DNA of 32,068 bases from Gammaproteobacteria bacterium. Lineage in GTDB: Bacteria; Pseudomonadota; Gammaproteobacteria; Pseudomonadales; Pseudomonadaceae. Below are positions 1 to 8,409 of the stretch, one piece after another (position 1 is the stretch's first letter; each line of letters starts with the position of its first letter). Under the pieces are notes generated by a model, which saw only the letters and a list, made by a program, of their open reading frames with translations, did no database searches and was not told the origin of the DNA. The position numbers were made by a program, and so were the translations under genes. The DNA lies in NCBI GenBank assembly GCA_012800475.1, contig JAAZJF010000213.1, forward strand, positions 1 through 32,068, in the 5' to 3' direction.

Positions 1-1389
1 CAAGTCACAGGTTCGTGCTACTTGATCGAAACATACGACAAGAAGAATATTCTACTCGAATGTGGCATGCAGCAAGGTGGTGATAGCGAAGATAAACATG
101 ATGATGAGGGCAGCAATCGTTCCGCCTTTGCCTTTAACCCTGAAACCATTGATGCCGTTGTCATCTCTCACGCCCACATCGATCACAGTGGTATGTTGCC
201 ACGTTTAGTGTCTGAAGGTTTTCGTGGCCCCATTTATGCAACCGATGCCACCTGCGAACTGATGGAACTGATGCTGCTGGATTCAGCCCATATCCAAGAA
301 AAAGACGCTGAGTGGGAAAACCGTTGGCGCGCGCGCAAAGGTCGCAAGCCCATCAAGCCGATGTATGTCAGCGAAGATGCCGCACGCGTGATGAAACAAC
401 TGGTCGCAGTCAACTATGAAACTCTGACCCAGGTTGTATCCGGCGTTAAAGTCAGCTTCCACGATGCCGGTCATATTATTGGTTCTGCTATTGTCAATCT
501 TGAGTTCCATGAACCCAATGACAGCGTTCGCACGCTGGTGTTCTCTGGTGATTTAGGTGGCGATTGCTCACCGCTGATGAAATCCCCAGCTATTTTGAAG
601 CACGCCGATGTGTTGATGCTTGAGTCCACCTACGGCGACCGCGATCACCGTTGCAACGAAGACACACTCGATGAGTTAGCCGCTATCCTTCAGCAAGCCC
701 ATGAAGAAGGCGGTAACGTGATGATTCCTGCGTTTTCCGTCGGCCGCACCCAAGATATTTTATTTCACTTGGGTCGCTTTTATCAGGAAGGTCGCCTACC
801 CCAGCACACCGTCTATTTAGACAGCCCCATGGCGATTCGCGCCAATGACATCTATATGCGCCACCGTGAAGATTTTGATGAAGAAAATCGCGCGATGTTA
901 CGCAAAAATAGCTTTCATACCGCCGATGATTGGTTACCCATTTTAAAACTAACGCCAACGCCACAAGAATCGATGGCCATTAACAATGTGAAAAGTGGCG
1001 CTATTATCGTTGCCGGCAGCGGTATGTGTACCGGTGGGCGTATTATTCACCACTTTAAACACAACCTATGGCGTGAAAACTGCCATATGATTTTTACCGG
1101 TTTCCAAGCCCGTGGCACCACCGGTCGTGCCATTGTTGATGGCGCTAAAACCGTGCGCGTATTCCGTGAAGACATTATGGTCGGCGCACGCGTGCACACC
1201 TTAGGTGGTTTCTCAGCTCACGCAGGCCAATCCAAACTGATTGAGTGGGCCAGTCATTTTGAAAACCGCCCAGAACTGTATTTAATCCACGGCGAAGTGG
1301 AGAAAATGCGCATTTTGCAAGACGAGTTTAAACAACGTTTAGACTGGGATGCCAATATCCCAGAGCTCGGTGATCGTATTGCCTTATAA
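1..1389 (+). CDS. Beta-CASP metallo-beta-lactamase-fold RNA exonuclease/endonuclease, 5'-truncated
   Basis: The reading frame is open from base 1, so the N-terminus lies outside the window; a TTG at 22 is not the real start. About 462 residues are visible. The metallo-beta-lactamase zinc motif HAHIDH is at 169-186, followed by the GHIIGSA histidine motif (about 469-489), FSGDLG (544-561), and the ESTYGDR segment that opens the beta-CASP domain. Near the C-terminus are SGMCTGGR, GGFSAHAGQ and LIHGE, typical of the RNA-metabolising (CPSF73/RNase J-like) branch. The family processes or degrades RNA in the cytoplasm with two zinc ions. The stop is 9 bases before the next gene, which has a GGAG ribosome site in the gap, so the two are probably co-transcribed. 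The RNA substrate cannot be told from sequence. Confidence 0.9.
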   Translation, partial: QVTGSCYLIETYDKKNILLECGMQQGGDSEDKHDDEGSNRSAFAFNPETIDAVVISHAHIDHSGMLPRLVSEGFRGPIYATDATCELMELMLLDSAHIQEKDAEWENRWRARKGRKPIKPMYVSEDAARVMKQLVAVNYETLTQVVSGVKVSFHDAGHIIGSAIVNLEFHEPNDSVRTLVFSGDLGGDCSPLMKSPAILKHADVLMLESTYGDRDHRCNEDTLDELAAILQQAHEEGGNVMIPAFSVGRTQDILFHLGRFYQEGRLPQHTVYLDSPMAIRANDIYMRHREDFDEENRAMLRKNSFHTADDWLPILKLTPTPQESMAINNVKSGAIIVAGSGMCTGGRIIHHFKHNLWRENCHMIFTGFQARGTTGRAIVDGAKTVRVFREDIMVGARVHTLGGFSAHAGQSKLIEWASHFENRPELYLIHGEVEKMRILQDEFKQRLDWDANIPELGDRIAL

Positions 1390-1398
1390 GGAGTTGTT

Positions 1399-2478
1399 AT
1401 GACATTTCAAGATGAAAACTATTTATCCCGCCAGTACCAAGTCAGCAGCATTGATTTGGACGGTAAAGTGGATGAATTATTGAAGATGGCTGTACCACCG
1501 ACCAGCGCCAACCTTGAGCTGTATCGCGAAATGATGTTGACCGTTGCGCGCATGGCCGAAACCGACCGTAACCGCTGGGATGCAAAAATCATGCTGCAAA
1601 CCCTGCGCGAAATGGAAACCTCTTTCGGTATACTCGAGCGTTTTAAGCGCCGCCGTAAAGTGACTGTCTTTGGGTCAGCGCGTACTGAGCCTGAGCATCC
1701 GCTCTATCAGCAAGCCAAAGAGTTGGGCGAGATTTTAGCGCGCCATAACCTGATGGTTATCACCGGTGCCGGTGGTGGCATTATGGCTGCAGCTCATGAA
1801 GGTGCAGGTTTAGAAAACAGTTTAGGCTTAAACATTGCCCTACCTTTTGAGCAAGGGGCCAATGACACAGTCAATGGCAGCGGCAATTTACTGAACTTCC
1901 ACTTCTTCTTTTTACGCAAACTGTTCTTCGTAAAAGAAGCCGATGCTTTGGTTTTATGCCCAGGCGGTTTTGGTACTTTAGATGAAGCTCTAGAAGTGCT
2001 GACCTTAATCCAAACGGGTAAAAGCCCATTGGTCCCCATTGTCTTAATGGACCAAGAAGGCGGCACCTATTGGGATAAAGCGCTTGAGTTTATGCGCGAA
2101 GAGTTGGCTGATAAAAACTATATTTTGCCCAGCGATCTGCGCTTAATGCGCCAAGTGCGCACGCCGCAGGAAGCCGGTTTAGAAATTGCCCGCTTCTACC
2201 GCAGTTTCCATTCCACACGCTGGTTTAAAGATATGTTTGTGGTGCGCATCAACCACCCGCTCAACGAACAAGCACTGGAAACATTGCATAAAGAGTTTGC
2301 GGACTTATGTGTTAAGGGCGGCTTTGTGCAAGTGCCGTATTGCGCTCAAACCCATAACGAACCTGAGTTCTGCAACCAGTACCGCTTAGAGTTTGCGTTT
2401 AATCGTCGCGATCATGGCCGTTTACGTGAGCTGGTTGATTTTATTAACTTGCCACAAAACTGGAAAAGCAACAGCTGA
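1399..2478 (+). CDS. LOG-family (TIGR00730-like) nucleotide 5'-monophosphate phosphoribohydrolase
   Basis: A 359-residue protein with a Rossmann-like core. It has VFGSART (around residue 90), TGAGGGIM (around 120) and the signature PGGFGTLDE (around 187), the LOG/lysine-decarboxylase-like motif. Family members cleave nucleoside 5'-monophosphates to free base and ribose 5-phosphate; plant and bacterial LOGs make cytokinins, whereas PpnN-type enzymes serve purine nucleotide turnover. The N-terminal ~85-residue helical extension and ~100-residue C-terminal extension make it longer than minimal LOG proteins (about 190 aa) but shorter than E. coli PpnN (about 450 aa). The ATG at 1399 is preceded by AAGGAG, a good ribosome site. 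It follows the beta-CASP RNase by 9 bases and ends before a hairpin. Substrate is unproven. Confidence 0.88.
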   Translation: MTFQDENYLSRQYQVSSIDLDGKVDELLKMAVPPTSANLELYREMMLTVARMAETDRNRWDAKIMLQTLREMETSFGILERFKRRRKVTVFGSARTEPEHPLYQQAKELGEILARHNLMVITGAGGGIMAAAHEGAGLENSLGLNIALPFEQGANDTVNGSGNLLNFHFFFLRKLFFVKEADALVLCPGGFGTLDEALEVLTLIQTGKSPLVPIVLMDQEGGTYWDKALEFMREELADKNYILPSDLRLMRQVRTPQEAGLEIARFYRSFHSTRWFKDMFVVRINHPLNEQALETLHKEFADLCVKGGFVQVPYCAQTHNEPEFCNQYRLEFAFNRRDHGRLRELVDFINLPQNWKSNS

Positions 2479-2486
2479 TCCAAGCT

Positions 2487-2512
2487 CTTGCGCCAGCTCA
2501 AACTGGCGCAAG
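2487..2512 (+). terminator. Hairpin after the LOG-family gene
   Basis: Perfect 10-bp inverted repeat CTTGCGCCAG / CTGGCGCAAG around a 6-base loop, beginning 9 bases after the stop codon. There is no strong T-run behind it, so it may be a weak or Rho-assisted terminator, possibly serving both this gene and the convergent pyrF. Confidence 0.6.
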
Positions 2513-2600
2513 ACTGTTCACACTGCCGCAGTAAATCCCATTTCCCTACGCCGCCGACCCCTTGCATTGAGGCTCGGGTGCGCAGCTATGGCAGCAGACT

Positions 2601-3290
2601 TTAGGCCAGTTCAGCTAAGATATCGCGCAAAGCTTGCGCCGGATCCGCAGCTTGCGTAATCGGACGCCCCACCACTAAATAATCTGAACCCGCTTGCATG
2701 GCCTGCGATGGAGTCAAAATACGCTTTTGATCATCTTGCGCACTGCCTGCAGGACGAATACCCGGAGTGACTAACTGCCCAGCCGGCCATTGCTGCTTTA
2801 ATAGGCTGGCTTCTTGTGCAGAACACACCAAGCCATCTAAACCCGCTTGCTCGGCTAAATGCGCTAAACGCGCCACCTGTTGCGCGGGCGTCACATCTAA
2901 ACCAATACCGGCTAAATCGTCCTGCTCCATACTGGTCAAGACGGTGACCCCAATCAGCAAAGGCTTTTGACCTGCATGCTGATCAAGCACCTCGCGGCAC
3001 GCCTGCATCATCTTTAAGCCACCCGAACAGTGTACGTTCACCATCCAGACTCCCATTTCGGCAGCGGCTTTCACAGCCATCGCAGTGGTATTGGGAATAT
3101 CATGAAACTTTAAATCTAAAAACACCTCAAAACCTAACGCATGCAAGCCAGCAACCACTTGAGGCCCGCTGCGAGTAAATAATTCTTTACCCACTTTAAG
3201 ACGGCACTGCTGTGGATCTAAACGTTCGGCTAACGCTAAAGCTTGGCTCGCACTTGGAAAATCAAGGGCAACAACAATAGGACTGGGCAT
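2601..3290 (-). CDS. pyrF: Orotidine 5'-phosphate decarboxylase
   Basis: A 229-residue protein of normal length that converts OMP to UMP, the last step of de novo pyrimidine synthesis, in the cytoplasm. The active-site signature [11 protein letters not shown] is at residues 59-69, giving the Asp-Lys-Asp catalytic array (D59, K61, D64). D10 in VALDF and K32 in RLKVGKE complete the usual substrate-binding set. The C-terminal phosphate-binding loop TPGIRP and the VVGRPIT segment are also present. The ATG at 3290 is the natural start. It is monocistronic here and convergent with the LOG-family gene. A TACAAT on the minus strand (3323-3328) about 33 bases upstream could be a -10 box, but I see no good -35. 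A second pyrimidine gene, pyrC, lies 20 kb away in the window and is not linked. Confidence 0.97.
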   Translation of the reverse strand: MPSPIVVALDFPSASQALALAERLDPQQCRLKVGKELFTRSGPQVVAGLHALGFEVFLDLKFHDIPNTTAMAVKAAAEMGVWMVNVHCSGGLKMMQACREVLDQHAGQKPLLIGVTVLTSMEQDDLAGIGLDVTPAQQVARLAHLAEQAGLDGLVCSAQEASLLKQQWPAGQLVTPGIRPAGSAQDDQKRILTPSQAMQAGSDYLVVGRPITQAADPAQALRDILAELA

Positions 3291-3426
3291 GACTTGAGTC
3301 TCGTATCAATAAAATCGGCAGCATTGTAGCCTTCCTCAAGGCTCAGTGTCGCATGCACTTTGCGTGATGATTAGTTTTGATAATAAAAACGATGCACAAG
3401 CGTAATCACAAAGTCTAATAGCGAAG

Positions 3427-3435
3427 TGCTATAAT
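3427..3435 (+). promoter_or_regulatory. Extended -10 promoter element upstream of the DUF2897-like gene and fumC
   Basis: TGCTATAAT matches the extended -10 consensus (TGN plus a perfect TATAAT). No convincing -35 is seen at 17 bp, which fits extended -10 promoters. It points toward the small membrane protein gene, whose start is about 115 bases downstream, so the transcript would carry a leader that includes the Fur-like palindrome at 3513-3529. Confidence 0.45.
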
Positions 3436-3512
3436 GACCCAATTCAATGTTCTTGCTGGTGATCCGATTCGAGTCATACACACGCTTAAGATTAAGGTGT
3501 AGTATCTTTGTT

Positions 3513-3529
3513 ATGAGACTTATTCTCAT
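3513..3529. promoter_or_regulatory. Fur-box-like palindrome ahead of the DUF2897-like gene and fumC
   Basis: ATGAGACTTATTCTCAT reads as a 7-1-7 inverted repeat, TGAGACT-T-ATTCTCA, with one arm mismatch. Against the Fur core TGATAAT-N-ATTATCA it matches 11 of 14 arm positions. It sits 22 bases before the ATG of the small membrane protein and 222 bases before fumC. FumC is the iron-independent fumarase, and iron-starvation control of fumC through Fur is established in P. aeruginosa (the fagA-fumC-sodA operon), so the position makes biological sense. Binding is inferred. Confidence 0.6.
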
Positions 3530-3551
3530 TTAAACAGAATTGGAGGCGTAT

Positions 3552-3722
3552 ATGCCTTGGTATATATGGTTGTTAATAGCCCTAGTGCTCGGATCCATTG
3601 TCGGCAGCTTAATGATGCTGCGCAGCACGGCCAACAAAATGCCGATCAGTCCTGAAAAACTCGAACTGATGCGTCAACGCAATGCTGAATTGGAAGCACA
3701 AGAGCAACAGCAAGATCAGTAA
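3552..3722 (+). CDS. Small single-pass membrane protein, DUF2897-like
   Basis: A 56-residue protein. One hydrophobic segment (residues about 4-24, WYIWLLIALVLGSIVGSLMML) spans the membrane and is followed by a charged, glutamine-rich tail (ERMRQR-like then EAQEQQQDQ) predicted to be helical and cytoplasmic. It resembles the short DUF2897 proteins of gammaproteobacteria, whose function is unknown; I make this match from memory of the family pattern. The ATG at 3552 is chosen over an upstream TTG at 3540 because GGAGG at 3542-3546 is spaced 5 bases from the ATG. fumC starts 29 bases after its stop, so the two probably share a transcript and the Fur-like site. Confidence 0.75.
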   Translation: MPWYIWLLIALVLGSIVGSLMMLRSTANKMPISPEKLELMRQRNAELEAQEQQQDQ

Positions 3723-3751
3723 TTCCCTGCTTATATCGTTGGAGATGTGTA

Positions 3752-5197
3752 ATGTCGCGTACAGAAACCGATAGTTTAGGTGCCATTGAAGTTCCCGCAG
3801 ACGCTTACTGGGGCGCACAAACACAGCGTTCTAAAGAAAACTTTGCCATCGGCTCACAACAAATGCCATTGGCTGTCGTGCACGCTTTAGCCCATGTGAA
3901 AAAAGCGGCAGCACGGGTGAACTCACGCTTAGGTGAACTGCCCAAGGACATTGCGAGCTTAATCGAGCAAGCGGCCGATGAAGTGATTAGCGGCCAACTT
4001 GATGCTCACTTCCCCTTAGTGGTGTGGCAAACCGGCAGCGGCACCCAAACCAATATGAACCTGAACGAAGTCATTGCGGGTCGCGCCAACGAAATCGCCG
4101 GCCAAGGCCGTGGTGGTAAATCACCTGTGCACCCTAACGACCATGTCAATCGCGCACAAAGCTCAAACGACTGCTTTCCAACGGCGATGCATATTGCCGC
4201 CTTACAAGCCGTACAACACGATCTCTTCCCTGCAGTCAAAATGCTGCGCAATGGTTTAGACACACAAGCTAAGCGCTATGCCAACCTAGTGAAAACCGGT
4301 CGCACCCACATGATGGATGCCACACCGATCACCTTTGGCCAAGAGCTGTCTGCATTTGTCGCTCAACTCGATTACTCGCTGCATGCTATTGAAGCGACAT
4401 TGCCCGCTGTAGGCGAGCTCGCGCAAGGCGGTACGGCAGTGGGTACAGGTTTAAACGCTAACGCTAATTTTGCCGATAATATTGCCCGCGAATTGGCTTC
4501 TGCCACACGCTTGCGCCTCACTTCAGCACCCAACAAGTTTGCTGCTTTAGCAGGCCACGAGCCATTAGTGAGTTTATCCGGTGCTTTAAAAACACTGGCT
4601 GTAACCTTGATGAAAATTGCCAACGACTTACGCCTACTAGGCTCAGGTCCGCGTGCAGGCTTTGCTGAAGTGATGCTACCGGCCAATGAGCCCGGCAGCT
4701 CGATTATGCCAGGCAAAGTGAACCCCACGCAGTGTGAAGCCTTATCCATGCTGGCCTGCCAAGTGATGGGCAATGATGTGACCATTAATATGGCCGCAAG
4801 CCACGGCCACTTACAACTGAACGTCTTTAAGCCTGTGATTATTCACAACATCCTCGAATCCATTGAGCTAATGGCCGATGGTTGCCGTAATTTCCAAACG
4901 CATTGCGTGGAAGGCATGCAAGCCAATGAGCAACAAATGGCCGCGCATCTTGAGAATGGTTTGATGTTAGTGACTGCGCTCAACCGTCATATTGGTTATG
5001 ACAACGCCGCTAAAATCGCCAAGAAAGCGTACGAGGACAACCTCACTCTACGCGCTGCAGCCATTGAGCTAGGTTTAGTGACTGATGAGCAATTTAGCCA
5101 GTGGGTACGTCCAGAAGACATGCTGCATCCAACGCCGCATCAACAAGAAAAAGTTAAATCTAATTCAATAACCACGCGTCGTAGCTGGCAATCGTAA
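3752..5197 (+). CDS. fumC: Class II fumarate hydratase
   Basis: A 481-residue cytoplasmic enzyme that interconverts fumarate and malate in the TCA cycle without an iron-sulfur cluster. The superfamily signature GSSIMPGKVNPTQCE begins at residue 315 and supplies the catalytic serine loop. TGRTHMMDATP with H186 is the general-acid/base region, and TGSGTQTNMNLNEV the substrate-binding segment near residue 95. It is about 15-20 residues longer than the usual ~463, with a polar tail (KSNSITTRRSWQS) after the normal C-terminus. GGAGA precedes the ATG. It sits 29 bases behind a small membrane protein gene and downstream of a Fur-like palindrome, which suggests induction when iron is short and iron-dependent fumarase is inactive. 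A bidirectional hairpin separates it from pdxJ. Confidence 0.97.
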   Translation: MSRTETDSLGAIEVPADAYWGAQTQRSKENFAIGSQQMPLAVVHALAHVKKAAARVNSRLGELPKDIASLIEQAADEVISGQLDAHFPLVVWQTGSGTQTNMNLNEVIAGRANEIAGQGRGGKSPVHPNDHVNRAQSSNDCFPTAMHIAALQAVQHDLFPAVKMLRNGLDTQAKRYANLVKTGRTHMMDATPITFGQELSAFVAQLDYSLHAIEATLPAVGELAQGGTAVGTGLNANANFADNIARELASATRLRLTSAPNKFAALAGHEPLVSLSGALKTLAVTLMKIANDLRLLGSGPRAGFAEVMLPANEPGSSIMPGKVNPTQCEALSMLACQVMGNDVTINMAASHGHLQLNVFKPVIIHNILESIELMADGCRNFQTHCVEGMQANEQQMAAHLENGLMLVTALNRHIGYDNAAKIAKKAYEDNLTLRAAAIELGLVTDEQFSQWVRPEDMLHPTPHQQEKVKSNSITTRRSWQS

Positions 5198-5210
5198 TCT
5201 AAACTTTACT

Positions 5211-5240
5211 CATTGAGGGCGTTAATTAACGCTCTCAATG
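5211..5240. terminator. Bidirectional terminator between fumC and pdxJ
   Basis: A 30-base near-perfect palindrome centred between 5225 and 5226: CATTGAG, one G-T wobble, GCGTTAA / TTAACGC, CTCAATG. It lies between the convergent stops of fumC (5197) and pdxJ (5246) and is followed by a short T-run (GTTTT) on the plus strand. It most likely ends both transcripts. Confidence 0.75.
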
Positions 5241-5245
5241 CAGTT

Positions 5246-5992
5246 TTAACCCCGAGCAGCAGCACTCACAATCAATGCCTTCATTTCAGCTACTGCAGCT
5301 GGAAAACCAACAAACAAAGCATGCGCGATAATGGCATGACCAATATTGAGTTCATTGATCCCTGCAATCGCAGCAATCGGCTCAACGTTGTGATAATTCA
5401 GACCATGCCCGGCATTCACTACCAGACCTTGCTTTAAAGCAAACTCACACGCCTTACGAATCAACTGCAATTGTTCAGCTTGCTCAGCAGGTGTGACCGC
5501 ATCGGCATAGTGCCCTGTATGCAATTCAATCGTTGTGGCGCCCACTCGTTTGGCAGCCAGGATTTGCTGCTCTTGCGCATCAATAAACAGCGATACATCA
5601 CAACCCACTTTTTGTAAACGCTCAACTGCTGCAGCAATGCGCGCCTCTTGTGCTACGACATCCAAGCCACCTTCAGTGGTCAGTTCTGCACGTGTTTCTG
5701 GCACAAAGCAGGCATGCTCAGGACGGATCTCCTCAGCCAATGCGAGCATTTCCTCAGTCACACCCATCTCAAAGTTCATCGGTGTATGCATCACTTCACG
5801 CAACACACGCACATCACGGTCTTGAATATGGCGGCGATCTTCACGTAAATGCACGGTAATCCCATCAGCGCCCGCCTGCTCCGCATCCAAAGCTGCTTTG
5901 ACTGGATCAGGGTAACGCGTGCCCCGCGCCTGACGCACAGTCGCGATATGATCAATATTGACGCCTAACAAAATACGCTTGTTCAAATTCAT
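5246..5992 (-). CDS. pdxJ: Pyridoxine 5'-phosphate synthase
   Basis: A 248-residue enzyme that condenses 3-amino-2-oxopropyl phosphate with 1-deoxyxylulose 5-phosphate to give pyridoxine 5'-phosphate, the last step of the DXP-dependent vitamin B6 pathway. Recognised by the N-terminal [18 protein letters not shown], the loop [21 protein letters not shown], and the C-terminal [11 protein letters not shown] and [14 protein letters not shown] take the ATG at 5992, not the GTG at 5995: the ATG overlaps the recO stop as TGATG, a typical translational-coupling junction. It is the last gene of the rnc-era-recO-pdxJ string, the order known from enterobacteria and pseudomonads, and ends at a bidirectional terminator. 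Confidence 0.97.
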   Translation of the reverse strand: MNLNKRILLGVNIDHIATVRQARGTRYPDPVKAALDAEQAGADGITVHLREDRRHIQDRDVRVLREVMHTPMNFEMGVTEEMLALAEEIRPEHACFVPETRAELTTEGGLDVVAQEARIAAAVERLQKVGCDVSLFIDAQEQQILAAKRVGATTIELHTGHYADAVTPAEQAEQLQLIRKACEFALKQGLVVNAGHGLNYHNVEPIAAIAGINELNIGHAIIAHALFVGFPAAVAEMKALIVSAAARG

Positions 5993-6675
5993 CACTTAGC
6001 CCTTTTTTGTACCAAAAACAATTCACGACTCATCAATGCTCGCCCACCTAAATGAGCGGCCAACGCTTGACGCATTAAACGCTTGGCTGTCTGCAACACA
6101 ACAGGTTGCTGCCAGTCAGCCACTGATAAGGCCAAAATATCTGCACCTAAAAAAACACCTGATTGCATTAAGGTCACTGCCTCAAAACCGTTCTCAGGTA
6201 GCAGACGATACAACATTTGTGCATTCAGTGCTTGCCCGTGCACATCCACCTCAAAAGAAAACCCATAGCCTAACTGCTCCAGCAAGCGCCACTCAAAAGT
6301 GCGCAACAAAGGCTCAAGCGCAACACCTTGGGCGAGGCCTTGTACAGAGAGCATATAGTGCTCAAATAGGATCGGTTGTGGATCATTGAGTGGCAGCAGA
6401 CGCACCAGCAGCTCATTAAGATACATGGCGCAAAACAGCGCTTGCCCCTGCAAGAAGTTAAACTCGCCAGCCGGCTCAATGCGGCTGATGGTTTTAAGTT
6501 CGCCGCGTCCGCGCAACTCGATCTCTAACGCTGAAAACGGACGTGCCACGCTGCCTAACTTACCGCGCGCGCCACGCAACACCGCACGCAAACGCCCTGC
6601 TGGCGTTAAAACATCCATCAGGGCACTGGTTTCTTTATAGGGACGACTGTGCAAAATAAAGGCTAACGACTGCAT
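5992..6675 (-). CDS. recO: DNA repair protein RecO
   Basis: A 227-residue protein of the RecFOR pathway; it binds single-stranded DNA and, with RecR, loads RecA onto SSB-coated gaps. The N-terminal OB-fold is clear ([21 protein letters not shown], then [14 protein letters not shown]). The C-terminal helical domain contains [17 protein letters not shown] and the [15 protein letters not shown] segment. I see no four-cysteine zinc finger, normal for gammaproteobacterial RecO. The ATG at 6675 is the first in frame. It lies 54 bases downstream of the era stop, and its own stop overlaps the pdxJ start by one base, so the three are very likely one operon. Confidence 0.95.
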   Translation of the reverse strand: MQSLAFILHSRPYKETSALMDVLTPAGRLRAVLRGARGKLGSVARPFSALEIELRGRGELKTISRIEPAGEFNFLQGQALFCAMYLNELLVRLLPLNDPQPILFEHYMLSVQGLAQGVALEPLLRTFEWRLLEQLGYGFSFEVDVHGQALNAQMLYRLLPENGFEAVTLMQSGVFLGADILALSVADWQQPVVLQTAKRLMRQALAAHLGGRALMSRELFLVQKRAK

Positions 6676-6729
6676 AGCTGCGCCTCAATATAGCGCGCAC
6701 TCAAGAACAGAGCGCGCACCCAACAAGAA

Positions 6730-7629
6730 TCAATATTCTTGATAACCTAATGAGCGCAAGGCACGCTCATCATCTGACCAACCGCCTTTCACTTTCACCC
6801 ACAAGTTCAACATGATCTTGGAGCCAAACATGGCTTCCATATCTTTACGGGCTTCTTGGCCAATGCGCTTAATACGCTCGCCTTTATCACCAATAATGAT
6901 TTTTTTCTGACCATCACGTTCAACTAAAATCAGCGCATGAATATGCAAGATACGGCCTTCTTGCTTAAACTCTTCAATCTCAACGGTGATCTGATACGGC
7001 AGCTCAGCACCCAATTGACGCATGATTTTTTCACGCACCAACTCAGCTGCTAAAAAGCGACTCGAGCGATCAGTGATCTGATCTTCAGGAAAGAAATGCT
7101 CACTTTCCGGTAAAAAATCTGACACAACACGCTCAAGCGTATCTAAATTATGCCCATGTAAAGCGGACATCGGCACAATCTGTGCGTTGGGAAGCTTTTC
7201 GGCCAACCAGCCTAAGTGGGCCAATAGCTGACTTTTATCTTCTAAACGGTCTGACTTATTCACCGCAATAATCAAAGGACAGGTCAGGTGCTGAATACGC
7301 TCAAACACCATCTCGTCTTCTTCAGTCCAACGCATCCGGTCCACAACAAATACCGCCACATCAATATCTTTCAGCGCTGTGATGGCACTGCGATTCATAT
7401 AGCGATTGAGTGCTGTTTTACCACCGATATGCAAACCTGGGGTGTCGACATAAATCGCTTGCACGCCACCTTCAGTTTTAATACCCAGCATATTATGGCG
7501 GGTGGTTTGCGGCTTGCGCGAAGTAATGGCCAGTTTCTGGCCAAGAATATGATTCACCAAAGTTGATTTACCCACGTTCGGGCGACCTACAATGGCGATG
7601 TAACCACAACGTGTTGCTTGTTCAGTCAT
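6730..7629 (-). CDS. era: GTPase Era
   Basis: A 299-residue essential GTPase that binds the 3' end of 16S rRNA and helps mature the 30S subunit. The G1 P-loop GRPNVGKS is at residues 15-22, G3 DTPG at 62-65 and G4 NKSD at 124-127. The C-terminal KH RNA-binding domain carries the signature [17 protein letters not shown] near residue 245. Length equals the family norm. Its start (ATG 7629) overlaps the end of rnc by 8 bases, giving translational coupling with RNase III, which acts on the same rRNA pathway. It is followed by a 53-base gap with a small GCGCGC inverted repeat (6693-6717) and then recO. Confidence 0.98.
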   Translation of the reverse strand: MTEQATRCGYIAIVGRPNVGKSTLVNHILGQKLAITSRKPQTTRHNMLGIKTEGGVQAIYVDTPGLHIGGKTALNRYMNRSAITALKDIDVAVFVVDRMRWTEEDEMVFERIQHLTCPLIIAVNKSDRLEDKSQLLAHLGWLAEKLPNAQIVPMSALHGHNLDTLERVVSDFLPESEHFFPEDQITDRSSRFLAAELVREKIMRQLGAELPYQITVEIEEFKQEGRILHIHALILVERDGQKKIIIGDKGERIKRIGQEARKDMEAMFGSKIMLNLWVKVKGGWSDDERALRSLGYQEY

Positions 7630-8317
7630 GCTGATTATTACTCTCTATACCCAAGGCGATCAGTGCTAAAGACGCTGCCACTTGTTCAGCGATACGCCGA
7701 CTGGCACCTTGTCCTCGGGTTTTTTCATTAAGTAAGCTCACCTGACACTCCACAAGAAATGTGCGGCAATGCGGTTCGCCTTGAATATCCACCACTTCGT
7801 AATGCGGTAGATCACTGCTGCGTGATTGTAAAAATTCTTGCAGTCGTGTTTTTGGATCTTTATTGGTATCAACCAAGGTCAATTCAGAGAAATGCTGCTC
7901 AAGCCAAGCCAACACGCGCTCGCGCGCCACTTCCATTCCTGAATCAAGGTACATCGCACCGATAATAGCCTCAGTGGTATCGGCTAAAATTGAATCGCGG
8001 CGAAACCCACCACTTTTCAACTCACCTGAGCCTAAACGTAAATACTCACCTAAACCAAAGCCGCGCGCCAATACCGCCAAAGTTTCACCTTTGACTAAGC
8101 GCGAGCGCAAGCGCGACAGCTGACCTTCTTTGGCTTGTGGGAAGTGATGAAAGAGTTCCTCACCTGCCACAAAGTTTAAAATGGCGTCGCCTAAAAACTC
8201 TAAACGCTCATTATTACGCCCAGAAAAACTACGGTGTGTTAACGCAAGGGTCAACAACGCTGTGTCTTTAAAGGTGTAGCCGATTCTTTTCTGTAAAATC
8301 AGTAATGGATCACTCAC
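7622..8317 (-). CDS. rnc: Ribonuclease III
   Basis: A 231-residue double-stranded-RNA endonuclease that processes rRNA precursors and many mRNAs. The RNase III signature ERLEFLGD is at residues 37-44 (E40, D44), and the second catalytic pair DTTEAIIG gives D113 and E116. A dsRNA-binding domain fills residues about 150-225 ([11 protein letters not shown] then [19 protein letters not shown]). The start is GTG at 8317; its bases overlap the TGA of the upstream reading-frame remnant as GTGA, the kind of junction that coupled genes have. era overlaps the 3' end by 8 bases. A long imperfect hairpin 93 bases upstream may be an RNase III site (see separate entry). Confidence 0.97.
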   Translation of the reverse strand: MSDPLLILQKRIGYTFKDTALLTLALTHRSFSGRNNERLEFLGDAILNFVAGEELFHHFPQAKEGQLSRLRSRLVKGETLAVLARGFGLGEYLRLGSGELKSGGFRRDSILADTTEAIIGAMYLDSGMEVARERVLAWLEQHFSELTLVDTNKDPKTRLQEFLQSRSSDLPHYEVVDIQGEPHCRTFLVECQVSLLNEKTRGQGASRRIAEQVAASLALIALGIESNNQHD

Positions 8318-8409
8318 TGGGCACGCACACGATGTTTTTTATCAAAAGTTACCACCAAATCAAGGTTTTCAATCAGCGCTAAGCGCCCTATATAGCTCAG
8401 GCACGGCGC
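8314..8409 (-). pseudogene. 3' remnant of the DUF4845 gene that normally lies between lepB and rnc
   Basis: On the minus strand, 31 codons run from after an in-frame TGA (8410-8412) to a TGA at 8314-8316. The end reads [14 protein letters not shown] followed by a short basic tail. This pattern (aromatic residue, then leucine, N-[LV]-D-x-V-V-x-F-D) resembles the C-terminus of DUF4845 proteins, small membrane-anchored proteins encoded between lepB and rnc in Pseudomonas (PA0769 in P. aeruginosa). The rest of that gene, roughly 90-100 codons, is missing; only 190 bases separate lepB and rnc. The stop overlaps the GTG of rnc, as an intact coupled gene would. The family match is from memory, so confidence is moderate. 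Confidence 0.6.

Noticed and set aside
3440-3500. A tRNA-like or small-RNA gene between the extended -10 and the DUF2897-like gene
   Set aside because: No acceptor stem, anticodon arm or T-loop could be built, and no terminator precedes the coding region; it is more simply an mRNA leader.
4372-4785. A 137-codon open frame on the minus strand inside fumC
   Set aside because: It lies wholly opposite a clear fumC coding region and its translation has no family features; it is a by-product of codon use.
5213-5437. A 74-codon plus-strand frame starting in the fumC-pdxJ terminator
   Set aside because: Most of it is antisense to pdxJ and it begins within the hairpin.
6693-6717. GCGCGC inverted repeat between era and recO as a terminator
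   Set aside because: A 6-bp stem with a 13-base loop and no T-run inside an otherwise continuous operon is too weak to call.
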